DNA from: Prochlorococcus marinus XMU1405 | GTDB taxonomy: Bacteria > Cyanobacteriota > Cyanobacteriia > PCC-6307 > Cyanobiaceae | Assembly: GCF_017696275.1 (NCBI RefSeq) | Contig: NZ_JAAORF010000002.1 | Coordinates: 248,001 to 312,000, forward strand | Reading direction: 5' to 3' | DNA: 64,000 nucleotides | Shown here: piece after piece, positions 1 to 8,221 of the stretch | Layout: each line of letters begins with the position of its first letter | How positions within the stretch are numbered: the first letter of the stretch is position 1 | Position numbers and translations under genes: made by a program | Notes under the pieces: generated by a model | Seen by the model: only the letters and a program-made list of their open reading frames with translations | Database searches by the model: none | Told to the model about the DNA's origin: nothing

Positions 1-261
1 TGCCAGGCGTACAATGTTCTAAATGATGATGGGGAGGCTGATAGAGGTTTATTTCTTATCAATCCCGAAGGAGTAGTTATGCATACTACTGTTAACAAGG
101 CTCCTGTAGGAAGAAATGTTGATGAAACACTAAGGATTCTTCAAGGCTATCAATACGTTGCGGCAAACCCAGATGAAGTATGTCCAGCAAACTGGACCCC
201 AGGCGAGAAAACAATGTTAGAGGACCCCAAAGGTAGTAAGGAATATTTTTCTGCGCTATAG
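1..261 (+). CDS. 2-Cys peroxiredoxin, C-terminal part (truncated by window edge)
   Basis: The frame is open from the first base and reads [18 protein letters not shown], then the C-terminal VCPANW motif that carries the resolving cysteine of typical 2-Cys peroxiredoxins (Tsa/AhpC type). About 86 C-terminal residues are present, so the N-terminal peroxidatic cysteine lies outside the window. Known family role: thioredoxin-dependent reduction of hydrogen peroxide and alkyl hydroperoxides in the cytosol, important in cyanobacteria that lack catalase. A hairpin with a T-run follows about 70 bases after the stop. The family assignment is firm; which thioredoxin it uses cannot be seen. Confidence 0.93.
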   Translation, partial: CQAYNVLNDDGEADRGLFLINPEGVVMHTTVNKAPVGRNVDETLRILQGYQYVAANPDEVCPANWTPGEKTMLEDPKGSKEYFSAL

Positions 262-276
262 AAGGAATAGAATCAT

Positions 277-1029
277 TTAGGTAAGTATTGAGTAATAAAT
301 AATTATAAAAAAATAAAAAATAAATATATTCAAAAAGGGAATAAAATCCCCTTTTTGGGGTTTGGGCACAATCCAATCGCTTAAATTATTTTTATATGAT
401 ATGAAGGACCACGTATAGAAAGAAATTTCTATGGCAACTAGGATAAAAAGATTAATTAAATTTAAGTCATTTAAACCAAAATATCTATAAATATGAAACT
501 GATCATCAACACTAATGTTATTAATTTGAAGATGCCAAAGATAGAGAGAAATCAAAATAAAATTTACCAATATTATTTTTTTTAACAAAAACCTAGATTT
601 CTTAAAAATTAATAAGATAGAAATTAAAAATATAAAAAAACTTAACTGTTGAATATTCGGTTTTAGTACATTAATTTCTTCAAGAAATAAATTAAATATA
701 AGATCAAAATTTATATAAATATAATCAGCTATTAAGTATGAGAGAACTATTAAATTTATTGCTACAAAGAATAATAATCTTTTTCCTTTAATTATTTTTA
801 TACTATGAATTTTTTTCTTATTAAAATCATAGCTTGTGTAGTTTTTTAAAGAGTATAAACATACTAAAGATGGACATATTGCACCGCTCAAATAGTAAAG
901 GATTGAATAAAAGGAAATATCATTAATATTGAATGAATACAAATTAAACCATTGTTTTTGTACAAATGGAAGAATAAGTAAAAATGAGAGTGTAACTAAT
1001 AACTTCGTTGTAGTGTTTTTAATTATCAA
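277..1029 (-). CDS. Hypothetical multi-pass membrane protein
   Basis: I do not recognise this 250-residue protein. It is dominated by hydrophobic stretches (near residues 10-25, 40-60, 88-108, 130-145, 152-170, 192-215 and the extreme C-terminus), giving about seven predicted membrane segments separated by short Lys/Asn-rich loops. It is convergent with the peroxiredoxin gene, and its last 25 codons cover that gene's terminator hairpin. FtsH lies 31 bases upstream on the same strand, so the two could be co-transcribed. No catalytic motif is visible. Length and uninterrupted frame support a real gene; its function is unknown. Confidence 0.7.
   Translation of the reverse strand: MIIKNTTTKLLVTLSFLLILPFVQKQWFNLYSFNINDISFYSILYYLSGAICPSLVCLYSLKNYTSYDFNKKKIHSIKIIKGKRLLFFVAINLIVLSYLIADYIYINFDLIFNLFLEEINVLKPNIQQLSFFIFLISILLIFKKSRFLLKKIILVNFILISLYLWHLQINNISVDDQFHIYRYFGLNDLNLINLFILVAIEISFYTWSFISYKNNLSDWIVPKPQKGDFIPFLNIFIFYFFIIIYYSILT
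332..356 (+). terminator. Rho-independent terminator of the peroxiredoxin gene
   Basis: Arms AAAAAGGGA (332-340) and TCCCCTTTTT (347-356) flank a six-base loop, with one extra C in the 3' arm. The hairpin ends in a T-run and lies about 70 bases past the peroxiredoxin stop. It sits inside the coding sequence of the convergent membrane protein. Confidence 0.6.
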
Positions 1030-1060
1030 GAAAATATTTTTTTAATTTAAAACAATTAAA

Positions 1061-2815
1061 TCAAACTTTCAACAATTTAGAAGTTGTTAATTTAAAAACT
1101 TTTTTATCTATAGTTTCTTGATTTAAAAGTATATCAACTAATTTATCTAGTAGGACTCTATTTTTTTTCAATATTTTTATTGAATTATTTAATGAAATTT
1201 TAGAAATATTTATGATTTCATTATCTATTCTAGAACTGGTATTTTCTGCTATAAGAGGCTTTCTTCTAAATAATCCATCTCCTAAATACATTTCATTATT
1301 ATCAGAATCCATTGAAATTGGACCAATAATTGAAAATCCATATTTTGTAACCATTTCCCTTACTATATTAGTCGCATAAGAGATATCATTTAGGGAGCAT
1401 TGTGTAATTTCACTTTCACCAAAAACTATCGTTTCTGCTGCTCTTCCAGCTAGAGCAATTTCAATTTTTGAAAATAATAATTTTTTTGAAATCAAGCCAC
1501 TAGAAATTACATCCTCGTCGGGACATATTTTTGTGTATCCTCCTATAGATCCAGATCTAGGCAAAATTGTAATTTTATCAACTGATTCAATTCCATTTCT
1601 CACGGCAGATACAATAGCTCTGCCTACTTCGTTATAAGCAATTATTTTTTTCATATTTGGAGAAGTTATTAACGAACTTCTTAGGCCAATGGTAATTTTA
1701 TCGAGAGCATTTTCTATATGAAGATCACTGATTAATTTTGATTCATCTCTTGCGCAGTGAATAGCACTCTCGTTCATTAAATTTGCAAGATCTGCTCCCG
1801 AAAATCCAACTGTTCTAGAAGCCCAATATCCTAAATCAACTTCAGTTGAAAGTGGTTTGGAAAGTGAGTGAACTGAAAGAATTTTTTTTCTTCCATCTAA
1901 ATCTGGAAGCATTACTTCAATTTTTCTATCAAATCTACCTGGTCTTAATAATGCTGCATCCAAAATATCTGGTCTATTTGTTGCTGCTAAAACAATAATC
2001 CCGGAATTATCAGCAAAACCATCTAATTCAGTTAGAAGCTGATTAAGGGTTTGTTCTCTTTCATCATTTCCACCTCCAATCCCAGATCCTCTTTGCCTAC
2101 CAATAGAATCAATTTCATCAATGAAGATTATACAAGGAGATTTTTCCTTAGCCTTAGAGAATAGATCCCGAACTCGGCTAGCGCCTACACCAACAAAGAG
2201 TTCTACAAACTCTGATGCTGATATTGAGAGAAAGGGCACTCCTGATTCACCAGCTATTGCTTTAGCTAATAATGTTTTACCTGTTCCTGGTGGGCCAATA
2301 AGAAGAACTCCCTTAGGAACTTTTGCACCAAGATTTTCAAATTTCTTTGGTTCTTTCAAAAATGTTATTACCTCTTTTAATTCCTCAGCAGCTTCAGGGA
2401 CTCCAGCTACATCATCGAATCTCGTTTCCACATCATCAATAGTTACAAATTTAGCTTTATTTTTGGTAAAACCAAAAGCTCTGGAAGCCAATTTTGATGT
2501 ACTCCTTAAGATTAAGACTATAGCTAATATGAAAATCAGGAAAAGACTTATTGAAGCAAATGAATTAGCAGCTGAGGCTTCTTTTCTACTATTGTTAATA
2601 GTTAAATCCACCTTATTTTCAGTGGCCTTTTCAAGTATTAATTGATCGTTGTAAAGGATAGGTATTTTAAATTTATCGCCATTTTTATACAGAACATCAA
2701 TCTCTCTTTGCCTAGGATAGAAAAATATTGATTCTATTTTCCCTGTCTCTATATCTTCTAGAAGATCCGAATAACTTGATTTAGAATCTGAATATGAGAG
2801 TTTTGATCTAAACAC
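1061..2815 (-). CDS. ftsH: FtsH-like AAA+ protein lacking the HEXXH zinc site (probable inactive protease homologue)
   Basis: At 584 residues this is slightly shorter than typical FtsH. It shows an N-terminal soluble segment, one membrane helix near residues 88-104, and an intact AAA module: Walker A GPPGTGKT near residues 173-180, Walker B with the FIDEID motif, and the second region of homology RPGRFDR. In active FtsH, HEAGH binds zinc; here the equivalent residues 395-399 read NEVGR, so both histidines are gone although the glutamate remains. The third ligand region ([10 protein letters not shown]) keeps its Asp. I infer an ATPase without peptidase activity, comparable to plant FtsHi proteins, possibly assembling with active FtsH subunits in the thylakoid or plasma membrane. 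An annotation of active protease would be wrong on this evidence. Confidence 0.9.
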   Translation of the reverse strand: MFRSKLSYSDSKSSYSDLLEDIETGKIESIFFYPRQREIDVLYKNGDKFKIPILYNDQLILEKATENKVDLTINNSRKEASAANSFASISLFLIFILAIVLILRSTSKLASRAFGFTKNKAKFVTIDDVETRFDDVAGVPEAAEELKEVITFLKEPKKFENLGAKVPKGVLLIGPPGTGKTLLAKAIAGESGVPFLSISASEFVELFVGVGASRVRDLFSKAKEKSPCIIFIDEIDSIGRQRGSGIGGGNDEREQTLNQLLTELDGFADNSGIIVLAATNRPDILDAALLRPGRFDRKIEVMLPDLDGRKKILSVHSLSKPLSTEVDLGYWASRTVGFSGADLANLMNESAIHCARDESKLISDLHIENALDKITIGLRSSLITSPNMKKIIAYNEVGRAIVSAVRNGIESVDKITILPRSGSIGGYTKICPDEDVISSGLISKKLLFSKIEIALAGRAAETIVFGESEITQCSLNDISYATNIVREMVTKYGFSIIGPISMDSDNNEMYLGDGLFRRKPLIAENTSSRIDNEIINISKISLNNSIKILKKNRVLLDKLVDILLNQETIDKKVFKLTTSKLLKV

Positions 2816-2946
2816 TAATCTTTATAAGTGATTAATAAAGCATATATGCTTATTTAAAAAATTGAAGTATATAAACAAAATATACTCAAAAGTTTTGGAG
2901 ATAACCAGTTAAAGGTTATATTATTATATGGAAATAAAGAAACAGA

Positions 2947-3120
2947 ATGGCTGTACCAAAGAAGAAAAAATCGAAGAGCAAAAGGAATCAAAGACATGCT
3001 GTCTGGAAAGGTAAAGCGGCAATAGCTGCTCAAAAAGCTATATCTCTAGGTAAATCAGTTTTAACTGGGAAAGCTCAAGGTTTTGTTTATCCTATTGAAG
3101 AAGAAGAAGAAGAAGAATAG
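2947..3120 (+). CDS. rpmF: 50S ribosomal protein L32
   Basis: The 57-residue product begins [16 protein letters not shown], the conserved basic start of bL32, continues with HAVWKG, and ends in an unusual run of seven glutamates. L32 is a small protein of the large ribosomal subunit near the peptidyl-transferase region. The cyanobacterial/plastid form lacks the CxxC zinc knuckle seen in some bacteria, and none is visible here. It is divergent from ftsH, with the 131-base gap presumably carrying both promoters. Its stop lies 3 bases from the stop of the convergent ycf20 gene. Confidence 0.96.
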   Translation: MAVPKKKKSKSKRNQRHAVWKGKAAIAAQKAISLGKSVLTGKAQGFVYPIEEEEEEE

Positions 3121-3123
3121 CTA

Positions 3124-3450
3124 TTAAGAGCCTAATTTAAATGCCTCAAGTATAACGGCATAAATTGCACCAATTCTTAATTTATCAACTACGGTCCATA
3201 GATAATAAAATTTTGAACTCGCGGTAGGTTTAATTCTTATAATAATTTCAATAAAAACAATAATTATTGGGACCATAATTAACTCATTTTTACCTTCAGA
3301 GATAAATTTTGTAAGAAAATTTGCGAACAAAAAATAACCTGTCAAAACAGAAATTAGTCCAATAGATTTTGTCCTCCAAGTATCACTTAGAAAACCAAAA
3401 AATAAATTATTTAACTGGTAGGTGATTCTTGAAAAATTAGTTTTTTGCAT
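3124..3450 (-). CDS. ycf20: Ycf20-family protein (DUF565)
   Basis: This 108-residue protein begins with a short arginine-containing segment, followed by a DTWRTKSIGLISVLTGYFL-type region and two hydrophobic helices near residues 30-50 and 58-72. This is the layout of Ycf20/DUF565 proteins of cyanobacteria and plastids. Ycf20 homologues are linked in algae and plants to thermal dissipation of excess light; the molecular function is not established. The start overlaps the end of the upstream HAD phosphatase by 14 bases, so the two are probably translated from one transcript. Confidence 0.75.
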   Translation of the reverse strand: MQKTNFSRITYQLNNLFFGFLSDTWRTKSIGLISVLTGYFLFANFLTKFISEGKNELIMVPIIIVFIEIIIRIKPTASSKFYYLWTVVDKLRIGAIYAVILEAFKLGS

Positions 3451-4198
3451 TACTAAAAGAGACTAAGTAATCACTTAGAAAACTATAGTTAACATATGAT
3501 TTTTTTAGTTTAGGGCCTTTAATTACGTTTGCCACATTATTCTCATCACCAAGACTGTCTAAAATACAATCCAATTTAATATTTTCCTCAAGAACAATTG
3601 GGATATTTGAAGGGACAAAAATTGTAGGCAAGTTAGCCGCCATGGAAGATTTCAATCCTGGAATGGAGTCTTCAAAAACAATTGAGTTGTTTTTGTTTAT
3701 ACCACTTAATTGGATTGCCTTTAAATATGGCAATGGATTTGGTTTCTTTAATTCAACGTCTTCGCTTGAAATAATGAACTCAAAAGGGTTGAAGCCATTA
3801 AAAAGATAATCAACAAGTAGATTGACTTGAATTCTTGAACTTGAAGTAACAATAAATTGTCTTACTTTTTTTCTATGTAATTCTTTTATTAATCTAAAAA
3901 CACCAGTTTTTAAACTAACGCAATTTTTTTTTATAATTTCTAAATAATGAAACTGCTTTGTTTCATGAATTTTGAGAATTAAATCTTCTGAGAAATTATC
4001 ACTATTAGATTTAGCGTAATAAGCAATCCTATTTTTGCCCCCATTTATCTTCAGAAGTTTTATATATGTATTAGTATCCCAATTCCAATCAATACCAAGG
4101 TCATTAAAAGCATTATTAAAAGCAGGCAAATGGGCCTCTAATTCAGTATTTGCGATAGTACCATCTAAATCCCAATAAACACCCTCAAGATAGTTCAC
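3437..4198 (-). CDS. HAD-superfamily hydrolase, CbbY / beta-phosphoglucomutase-like
   Basis: The 253-residue protein starts with the HAD motif I YWDLDGTIANTE (Asp nucleophile and DxD), followed by an alpha-helical cap with HLPAFNNAFNDLG. Motif II is the VTSSSR region, and motifs III/IV are KKPNPLPYL and FEDSIPGLKSS. This is the arrangement of CbbY/PGMB-like phosphatases and phosphomutases, which act in the cytosol on small sugar phosphates or phosphoglycolate-like substrates. The substrate cannot be deduced. It overlaps ycf20 downstream and follows a psb30-like gene by 15 bases, so it may be in the same operon. Confidence 0.88.
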   Translation of the reverse strand: MNYLEGVYWDLDGTIANTELEAHLPAFNNAFNDLGIDWNWDTNTYIKLLKINGGKNRIAYYAKSNSDNFSEDLILKIHETKQFHYLEIIKKNCVSLKTGVFRLIKELHRKKVRQFIVTSSSRIQVNLLVDYLFNGFNPFEFIISSEDVELKKPNPLPYLKAIQLSGINKNNSIVFEDSIPGLKSSMAANLPTIFVPSNIPIVLEENIKLDCILDSLGDENNVANVIKGPKLKKSYVNYSFLSDYLVSFSNAKN

Positions 4199-4213
4199 TA
4201 AAAAGAATTTCTT

Positions 4214-4291
4214 TTATCTACGGTAAAATACAAGAGCAATTATTGCTGGTCCTGCTAACGCAACTACAGCCAAAGGAATAAGTGTTGCCAT
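4214..4291 (-). CDS. psb30: Photosystem II protein Psb30 (Ycf12)-like, 25 residues
   Basis: A 25-codon frame reads M-ATLIPLAVVALAGPAIIALVFYRR. One membrane helix contains the LAGP motif, and the C-terminal arginines suit Psb30/Ycf12, a single-helix subunit on the periphery of photosystem II. The start is at 4291 on the minus strand, 15 bases upstream of the HAD gene. The similarity to Psb30 is my reading of a very short sequence, so another small photosystem or cytochrome b6f subunit remains possible. Continuous coding of one helix with a basic end makes a real gene likely. Confidence 0.62.
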   Translation of the reverse strand: MATLIPLAVVALAGPAIIALVFYRR

Positions 4292-4373
4292 GATTAATGA
4301 ATATGTTTTGTGATACTATTTTTACAAATAAATGACGAAACTGTACTGATACGTTACAAGATTGAATTAAATT

Positions 4374-4721
4374 ATGAAATCATGGACATGTATAGAAAAT
4401 TGTGGAGCTTGTTGTAAATTCGACTTGAATGAAAGAAGCGATTTGGCTAACAAACTTAACAAAGAAGATATAGCCTTGATTAATTCGATGACGGCTAAAG
4501 ACGGTTGGTGTAAAAATCTGGACAGAGAAAATAAAAAATGCTTAATTTATGAAACCAGACCACATTTTTGCAGGGTAAGTGAATTTTCAACTTCATTTAA
4601 AGGATATTTGAAATCTGGCGATAAATTTTTAATAGATTGCTGCAAACAACATATTTCATCAAATTATGGATACCAAAGTAAAGAGATGAAAACTTTTAGA
4701 ATTGCTGTTTCAGGAAAATGA
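4374..4721 (+). CDS. YkgJ-family cysteine-cluster protein
   Basis: This 115-residue protein carries CIENCGACCKFD near its N-terminus, then GWCKN, KKCLIYETRPHFCRV and a C-terminal DCCKQH. This is the eight-plus cysteine pattern of the YkgJ/CxxCxxCC family (formerly UPF0153), thought to bind zinc or an iron-sulfur cluster. The biochemical role is not known. It overlaps the next gene by four bases (ATGA), and that neighbour is a UPF0016 cation transporter, which suggests co-translation and a possible link to metal handling. That link is inference. Confidence 0.85.
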   Translation: MKSWTCIENCGACCKFDLNERSDLANKLNKEDIALINSMTAKDGWCKNLDRENKKCLIYETRPHFCRVSEFSTSFKGYLKSGDKFLIDCCKQHISSNYGYQSKEMKTFRIAVSGK

Positions 4722-5044
4722 ATAGTAAATTAGAAAAAAAAGAAAACAATCTAGAAAAAAGTTTTTTTTCAATATTTATAACGACATTTACAACAATTTT
4801 TATTGCTGAACTTGGCGATAAAACTCAAATAGCCACATTAATGCTTTCTGCTGAATCGGGCAGGCCAATAGTCGTTTTTCTTGGAAGTTCTCTAGCATTA
4901 ATAAGCTCTAGCATAGTAGGGGTTCTTATTGGTAAGTGGGTATCAAAAAAAATATCTCCTAGCAAATTTGCTTTATCTACTGGTACTTTAATGATATTGA
5001 TAAGTATATTTTTAGCTTATGAAACATTTAAAAATTATTTATAA
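4718..5044 (+). CDS. UPF0016 (GDT1/Mnx-type) cation transporter, first half-size subunit
   Basis: The 108-residue membrane protein contains the family signature ELGDKTQIATL near residues 30-40 and about three hydrophobic helices, with a short charged N-terminal extension. Family members, such as cyanobacterial/plant Mnx-PAM71 and yeast Gdt1, move manganese or calcium and normally carry two E-x-G-D-(K/R)-T motifs in six helices. Here each motif is on a separate gene: the next gene starts at the base after this stop. I infer a heterodimeric transporter exporting or moving manganese across the thylakoid or plasma membrane. Confidence 0.88.
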   Translation: MNSKLEKKENNLEKSFFSIFITTFTTIFIAELGDKTQIATLMLSAESGRPIVVFLGSSLALISSSIVGVLIGKWVSKKISPSKFALSTGTLMILISIFLAYETFKNYL

Positions 5045-5356
5045 ATGGTTTTAAGTTTATTACTATCAACATTTATAACCGTTTTCATAGCTGAATTAGG
5101 TGACAAAACTCAATTAGCTACTTTAACTATAAGTGGCACTTCAAATAAACCATTAGCAGTTTTTCTAGGATCTTCTTCAGCACTTGTTTTTGCAAGTTTA
5201 CTAGGAGCTTTAACAGGTGGTTCTATTTCAAGTTTTTTACCCGAAGTAGTTCTTAAGTCAATAGCGTCCATTACATTTTTTATCATTGGTATAAGGCTTT
5301 TTATCAACTCTTTCACCATCGAAAAAGAAGAAAAAGAAGAGAAAGAAAATAATTAG
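5045..5356 (+). CDS. UPF0016 (GDT1/Mnx-type) cation transporter, second half-size subunit
   Basis: This 103-residue partner starts immediately after the stop of the first UPF0016 gene and carries its own ELGDKTQLATL motif near residues 18-28, three hydrophobic segments and a highly charged C-terminus rich in Glu and Lys. The two products resemble each other, as expected of an internal duplication kept as separate genes. Known family function is manganese/calcium:proton exchange; the pairing into one pore is inferred from adjacency. No terminator is obvious before the RNase II-like gene 72 bases downstream. Confidence 0.88.
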   Translation: MVLSLLLSTFITVFIAELGDKTQLATLTISGTSNKPLAVFLGSSSALVFASLLGALTGGSISSFLPEVVLKSIASITFFIIGIRLFINSFTIEKEEKEEKENN

Positions 5357-5428
5357 TTTTAAGCTTGGATAATAAGGTGTAATAATGAAGTGTATACCCC
5401 TAAATTAATTTATAATTTCATTTAGATC

Positions 5429-7651
5429 ATGTTCACATCATCTTCAATAATTGATAATCTTAATCAGTCAGAAGGGTTAGAATATAAAAAATTATGCAGA
5501 TTATTAAAAATAACAAAAAAATCTGATAAGGATAAATTAGATATTGCTTTAACAGCTCTAGAAAAACTTGAAATAATTAATAAAAATGAAAATGATGAAT
5601 ATACTTACATAAAGGATAATGATCATCTTGTCGCCAAAATAAGATGCAGTAGCAAAGGCTATTGCTTTGCTGTAAGAGGAAAAGACAAAGAAGATATCTA
5701 CATTAAAGAAAATCTACTTAACTATGCATGGAATGGAGATAAAGTTTTAGTAAGGATAATTAAAGAGGGATATAGAAGAAGATCACCTGAAGGAATAGTT
5801 GATTGTATTCTTGAAAGATCAAATCAAATACTTCTTTCTAAAGTAGAAATAATAAACAATGATGTATATGCAATCCCAATAGACGATAGGATCCTTTCTA
5901 AAATTAAACTTCCAAAAGAAAATAAAAAATACACATTCAAACCAGACAATAAGAATATAGTAAAAGTTGAGATTGATAGATTTCCAATAGGTCAAGAAGA
6001 AGGACTAGGTCATGTGATACAAGAACTAAAACTTAACAATAATGAGGAATATGATACAGACTTTGTTTTATCTAAAAGCAATATCGTTAATTCATATAAT
6101 TTAAATCATATTGAATCAAAAAAAATAGAACAAAGGGAGAGGATAGACCTTACAGATAAAAACTCTTATTTATTCAAAAGTTGGAATTCTAATAATTCTC
6201 CAATGCTCCCAATGATTCAAATAGATCAGGGGGAAAATAAAAGTACTAAATTATGGATACATACAAATAACCTTGCTGAAAGAGTAGACCTAAATAGTAA
6301 AAAATCTCTAGAAATATTATTTAAAGGGTTTGAATCATTACCGTTATTAAATGATTGGCAAAACTACCTTAGTGAAGCCATAAGAAATGATTCTGAATTT
6401 AAAGTTGGTAAAAAGAATGAAGCGATAAGCCTCTGTCTGCATTTAAATAGTGATAATGAAATAATTGATTGGTCATTCCATCTTACTTTAGTAAAATGCA
6501 CTCTTAACGTTGGTAGTGATCATACTGAAGCGCTTCTATCTAGAAAGAGTAAATCAAGGATAATATCTCGGGTATTAAAACCAATAAAGGAATATATAGA
6601 CGATTTAGATAAAATACTTGAAATTTCATGTTCATTCAGACAAAAACATCTTTTGGAGGGCAAGGTTGAAATTCCTGCACCACTTAATAAAATTGAGTCA
6701 CTTGAAGAATTTTTTATTCACAATCCAGCTGAATATTCAAAAGGATATTTTGAATCATTAAATAAGGAAGATTGCCAAACTTATCTTTCACCAATACTAT
6801 ATGAAGCTAATTTAATATGGTTCAAACATTCAAATCAATATGGCTTAAAAAGCGCCGGACATCTCTCAAATGGAATAGATTATGTTAATGCAAATGAAAT
6901 CATCAAATATTCAGAATTTATTGATAATGATATAGAGCTTAATGAAGATGGCAATTTGACATTTAGTCAAGTAATTAAATTATGTGGCGATGATAATAAA
7001 AAAAGAATCTTACATAAACTTCTAATTAATGAATTTAAGGACAATGAAATAAGGTTGATATCTAAAAATCCTGATAATGATGAATCAGAAAAATTATTTA
7101 TTTCTCCATGGACAATTCCTGGATTTGACTTTACTAATCTTATTAACCAGTACTGTATTTTTAATATGATAATAAATGGTAAGAAATCAAAGAAAAATAA
7201 TATTGATGCAATCAATATATCGGAAAGTAATTCATTAGACCTAGTAAATTGGGATATATTTAATTCATCAATTTCAAAAAATCTAGAAATATTATTTAAC
7301 AAGTTTGTGATAGATAAACTTAATGAATTCAAGTACAAAGTTAACCAATATAAATCTAATATGATAAATATAAAAAAAGTAAGAAAAGCAGAAAAATTAC
7401 TAGGTAATATTTATAGTGGGTTTATTTTATCAGTGCAAACATATGGTTTCTTTGTTGAGATATCAGAACTAAATGTAGAAGGTTTAGTACACGTAAGCAC
7501 TCTTAATAATGATTGGTATGAATACAGGTCAAGGCAAAATCTATTGATTGGAAGAAAATCTAAAAAATCATATAAAGTTGGAGATGCAATAGAAATAAAA
7601 ATAATAAAAGTCGATATTCTTAAATATCAAATTGATTTAGAATTAAGTTAA
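5429..7651 (+). CDS. RNase II/R (RNB) family protein with degenerate catalytic centre
   Basis: The 740-residue protein has an N-terminal winged-helix-like region, a cold-shock-type segment (CSSKGYCFAVRGKDKEDIY near residues 73-92; RRRSPEGIV near 115-123), an RNB-like core, and a C-terminal S1 domain (about residues 655-740, GFFVEISELNVEGLVHVSTL). RNase II and R use a cluster of aspartates in a (D)xxxxxDxDD motif before WxxxVxIADV. Here the matching stretch (about residues 257-285) reads MIQIDQGENKST followed by LWIHTNNLAERV, without the cluster, and the later SPIRRYxDL motif is reduced to ISPWTIPGFD. I infer a protein that keeps RNA-binding folds but has probably lost 3'-5' exonuclease chemistry. 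It may be related to the cyanobacterial Zam-type RNB proteins. Confidence 0.8.
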   Translation: MFTSSSIIDNLNQSEGLEYKKLCRLLKITKKSDKDKLDIALTALEKLEIINKNENDEYTYIKDNDHLVAKIRCSSKGYCFAVRGKDKEDIYIKENLLNYAWNGDKVLVRIIKEGYRRRSPEGIVDCILERSNQILLSKVEIINNDVYAIPIDDRILSKIKLPKENKKYTFKPDNKNIVKVEIDRFPIGQEEGLGHVIQELKLNNNEEYDTDFVLSKSNIVNSYNLNHIESKKIEQRERIDLTDKNSYLFKSWNSNNSPMLPMIQIDQGENKSTKLWIHTNNLAERVDLNSKKSLEILFKGFESLPLLNDWQNYLSEAIRNDSEFKVGKKNEAISLCLHLNSDNEIIDWSFHLTLVKCTLNVGSDHTEALLSRKSKSRIISRVLKPIKEYIDDLDKILEISCSFRQKHLLEGKVEIPAPLNKIESLEEFFIHNPAEYSKGYFESLNKEDCQTYLSPILYEANLIWFKHSNQYGLKSAGHLSNGIDYVNANEIIKYSEFIDNDIELNEDGNLTFSQVIKLCGDDNKKRILHKLLINEFKDNEIRLISKNPDNDESEKLFISPWTIPGFDFTNLINQYCIFNMIINGKKSKKNNIDAINISESNSLDLVNWDIFNSSISKNLEILFNKFVIDKLNEFKYKVNQYKSNMINIKKVRKAEKLLGNIYSGFILSVQTYGFFVEISELNVEGLVHVSTLNNDWYEYRSRQNLLIGRKSKKSYKVGDAIEIKIIKVDILKYQIDLELS

Positions 7652-7717
7652 ATAAATTTTCACAAAATATATTATGGAAATATTAACCAAAAAAATTTAA
7701 GATAACTTTTTACAATT

Positions 7718-8161
7718 ATGTTTAAGAAAAAATATCTACTATTAACTCTTTTTTTAATAATAATTTTTCAAATTTTATTATATACAAATAATAATCAGAA
7801 GACTTCATTTAGATACTTTAAATGGACCCTCCAGGAAGTAAGTATAGGTAAGTTAATCAGTATTTCGTTTTTTTCTGGTTTATTTGTAAGCACTTTATTA
7901 AATACAACAATTACTAGTACTAGTTTTAGAAAAAAAACTTTCGAAAATGTGGAAGATGTTTTTGTACCTAATAATAATGAGGAAGAAATGGAACCAAACG
8001 TTGAGATGCCGCCACAAAGGGATATTAGAGAAACTCAACCAACAATTTCTGTTAATTACAGAGTAGTCAAAAATGTTAATGATAATAATTTAAATAAAAA
8101 TCAAAGTTATTCAAATCAAGATATTAAGGATGACTGGGATAATGCTGATAATGATTGGTAG
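7718..8161 (+). CDS. Hypothetical membrane protein, possibly LapA-like
   Basis: This 147-residue protein has two N-terminal hydrophobic helices (about residues 5-22 and 42-62), separated by a short polar segment, then a long acidic and Asn-rich tail ending in DDWDNADNDW. The double-helix hairpin with GKLISISFFSGLFVSTLL faintly resembles LapA/DUF1049 proteins of bacterial envelopes, but I would not name it on that basis. It lies between the RNB-like gene and a DUF2996-like gene on the same strand. The tail looks disordered. Confidence 0.6.
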   Translation: MFKKKYLLLTLFLIIIFQILLYTNNNQKTSFRYFKWTLQEVSIGKLISISFFSGLFVSTLLNTTITSTSFRKKTFENVEDVFVPNNNEEEMEPNVEMPPQRDIRETQPTISVNYRVVKNVNDNNLNKNQSYSNQDIKDDWDNADNDW

Positions 8162-8221
8162 AAAAATAAATTAATTAAAAAATGTTTTTTTTAATTTATA
8201 ATAAGATAAATTGTATTTTTT

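Noticed and set aside
92-376. Minus-strand frame across the peroxiredoxin gene, seemingly 94 residues
   Set aside because: It is antisense to a clear peroxiredoxin coding end and its own terminator hairpin, has no family-like features, and its codons mirror the sense gene.
2121-2645. Plus-strand frame of 174 residues inside ftsH
   Set aside because: It lies wholly antisense to the conserved AAA domain, has no ribosome-binding site and no recognisable domain.
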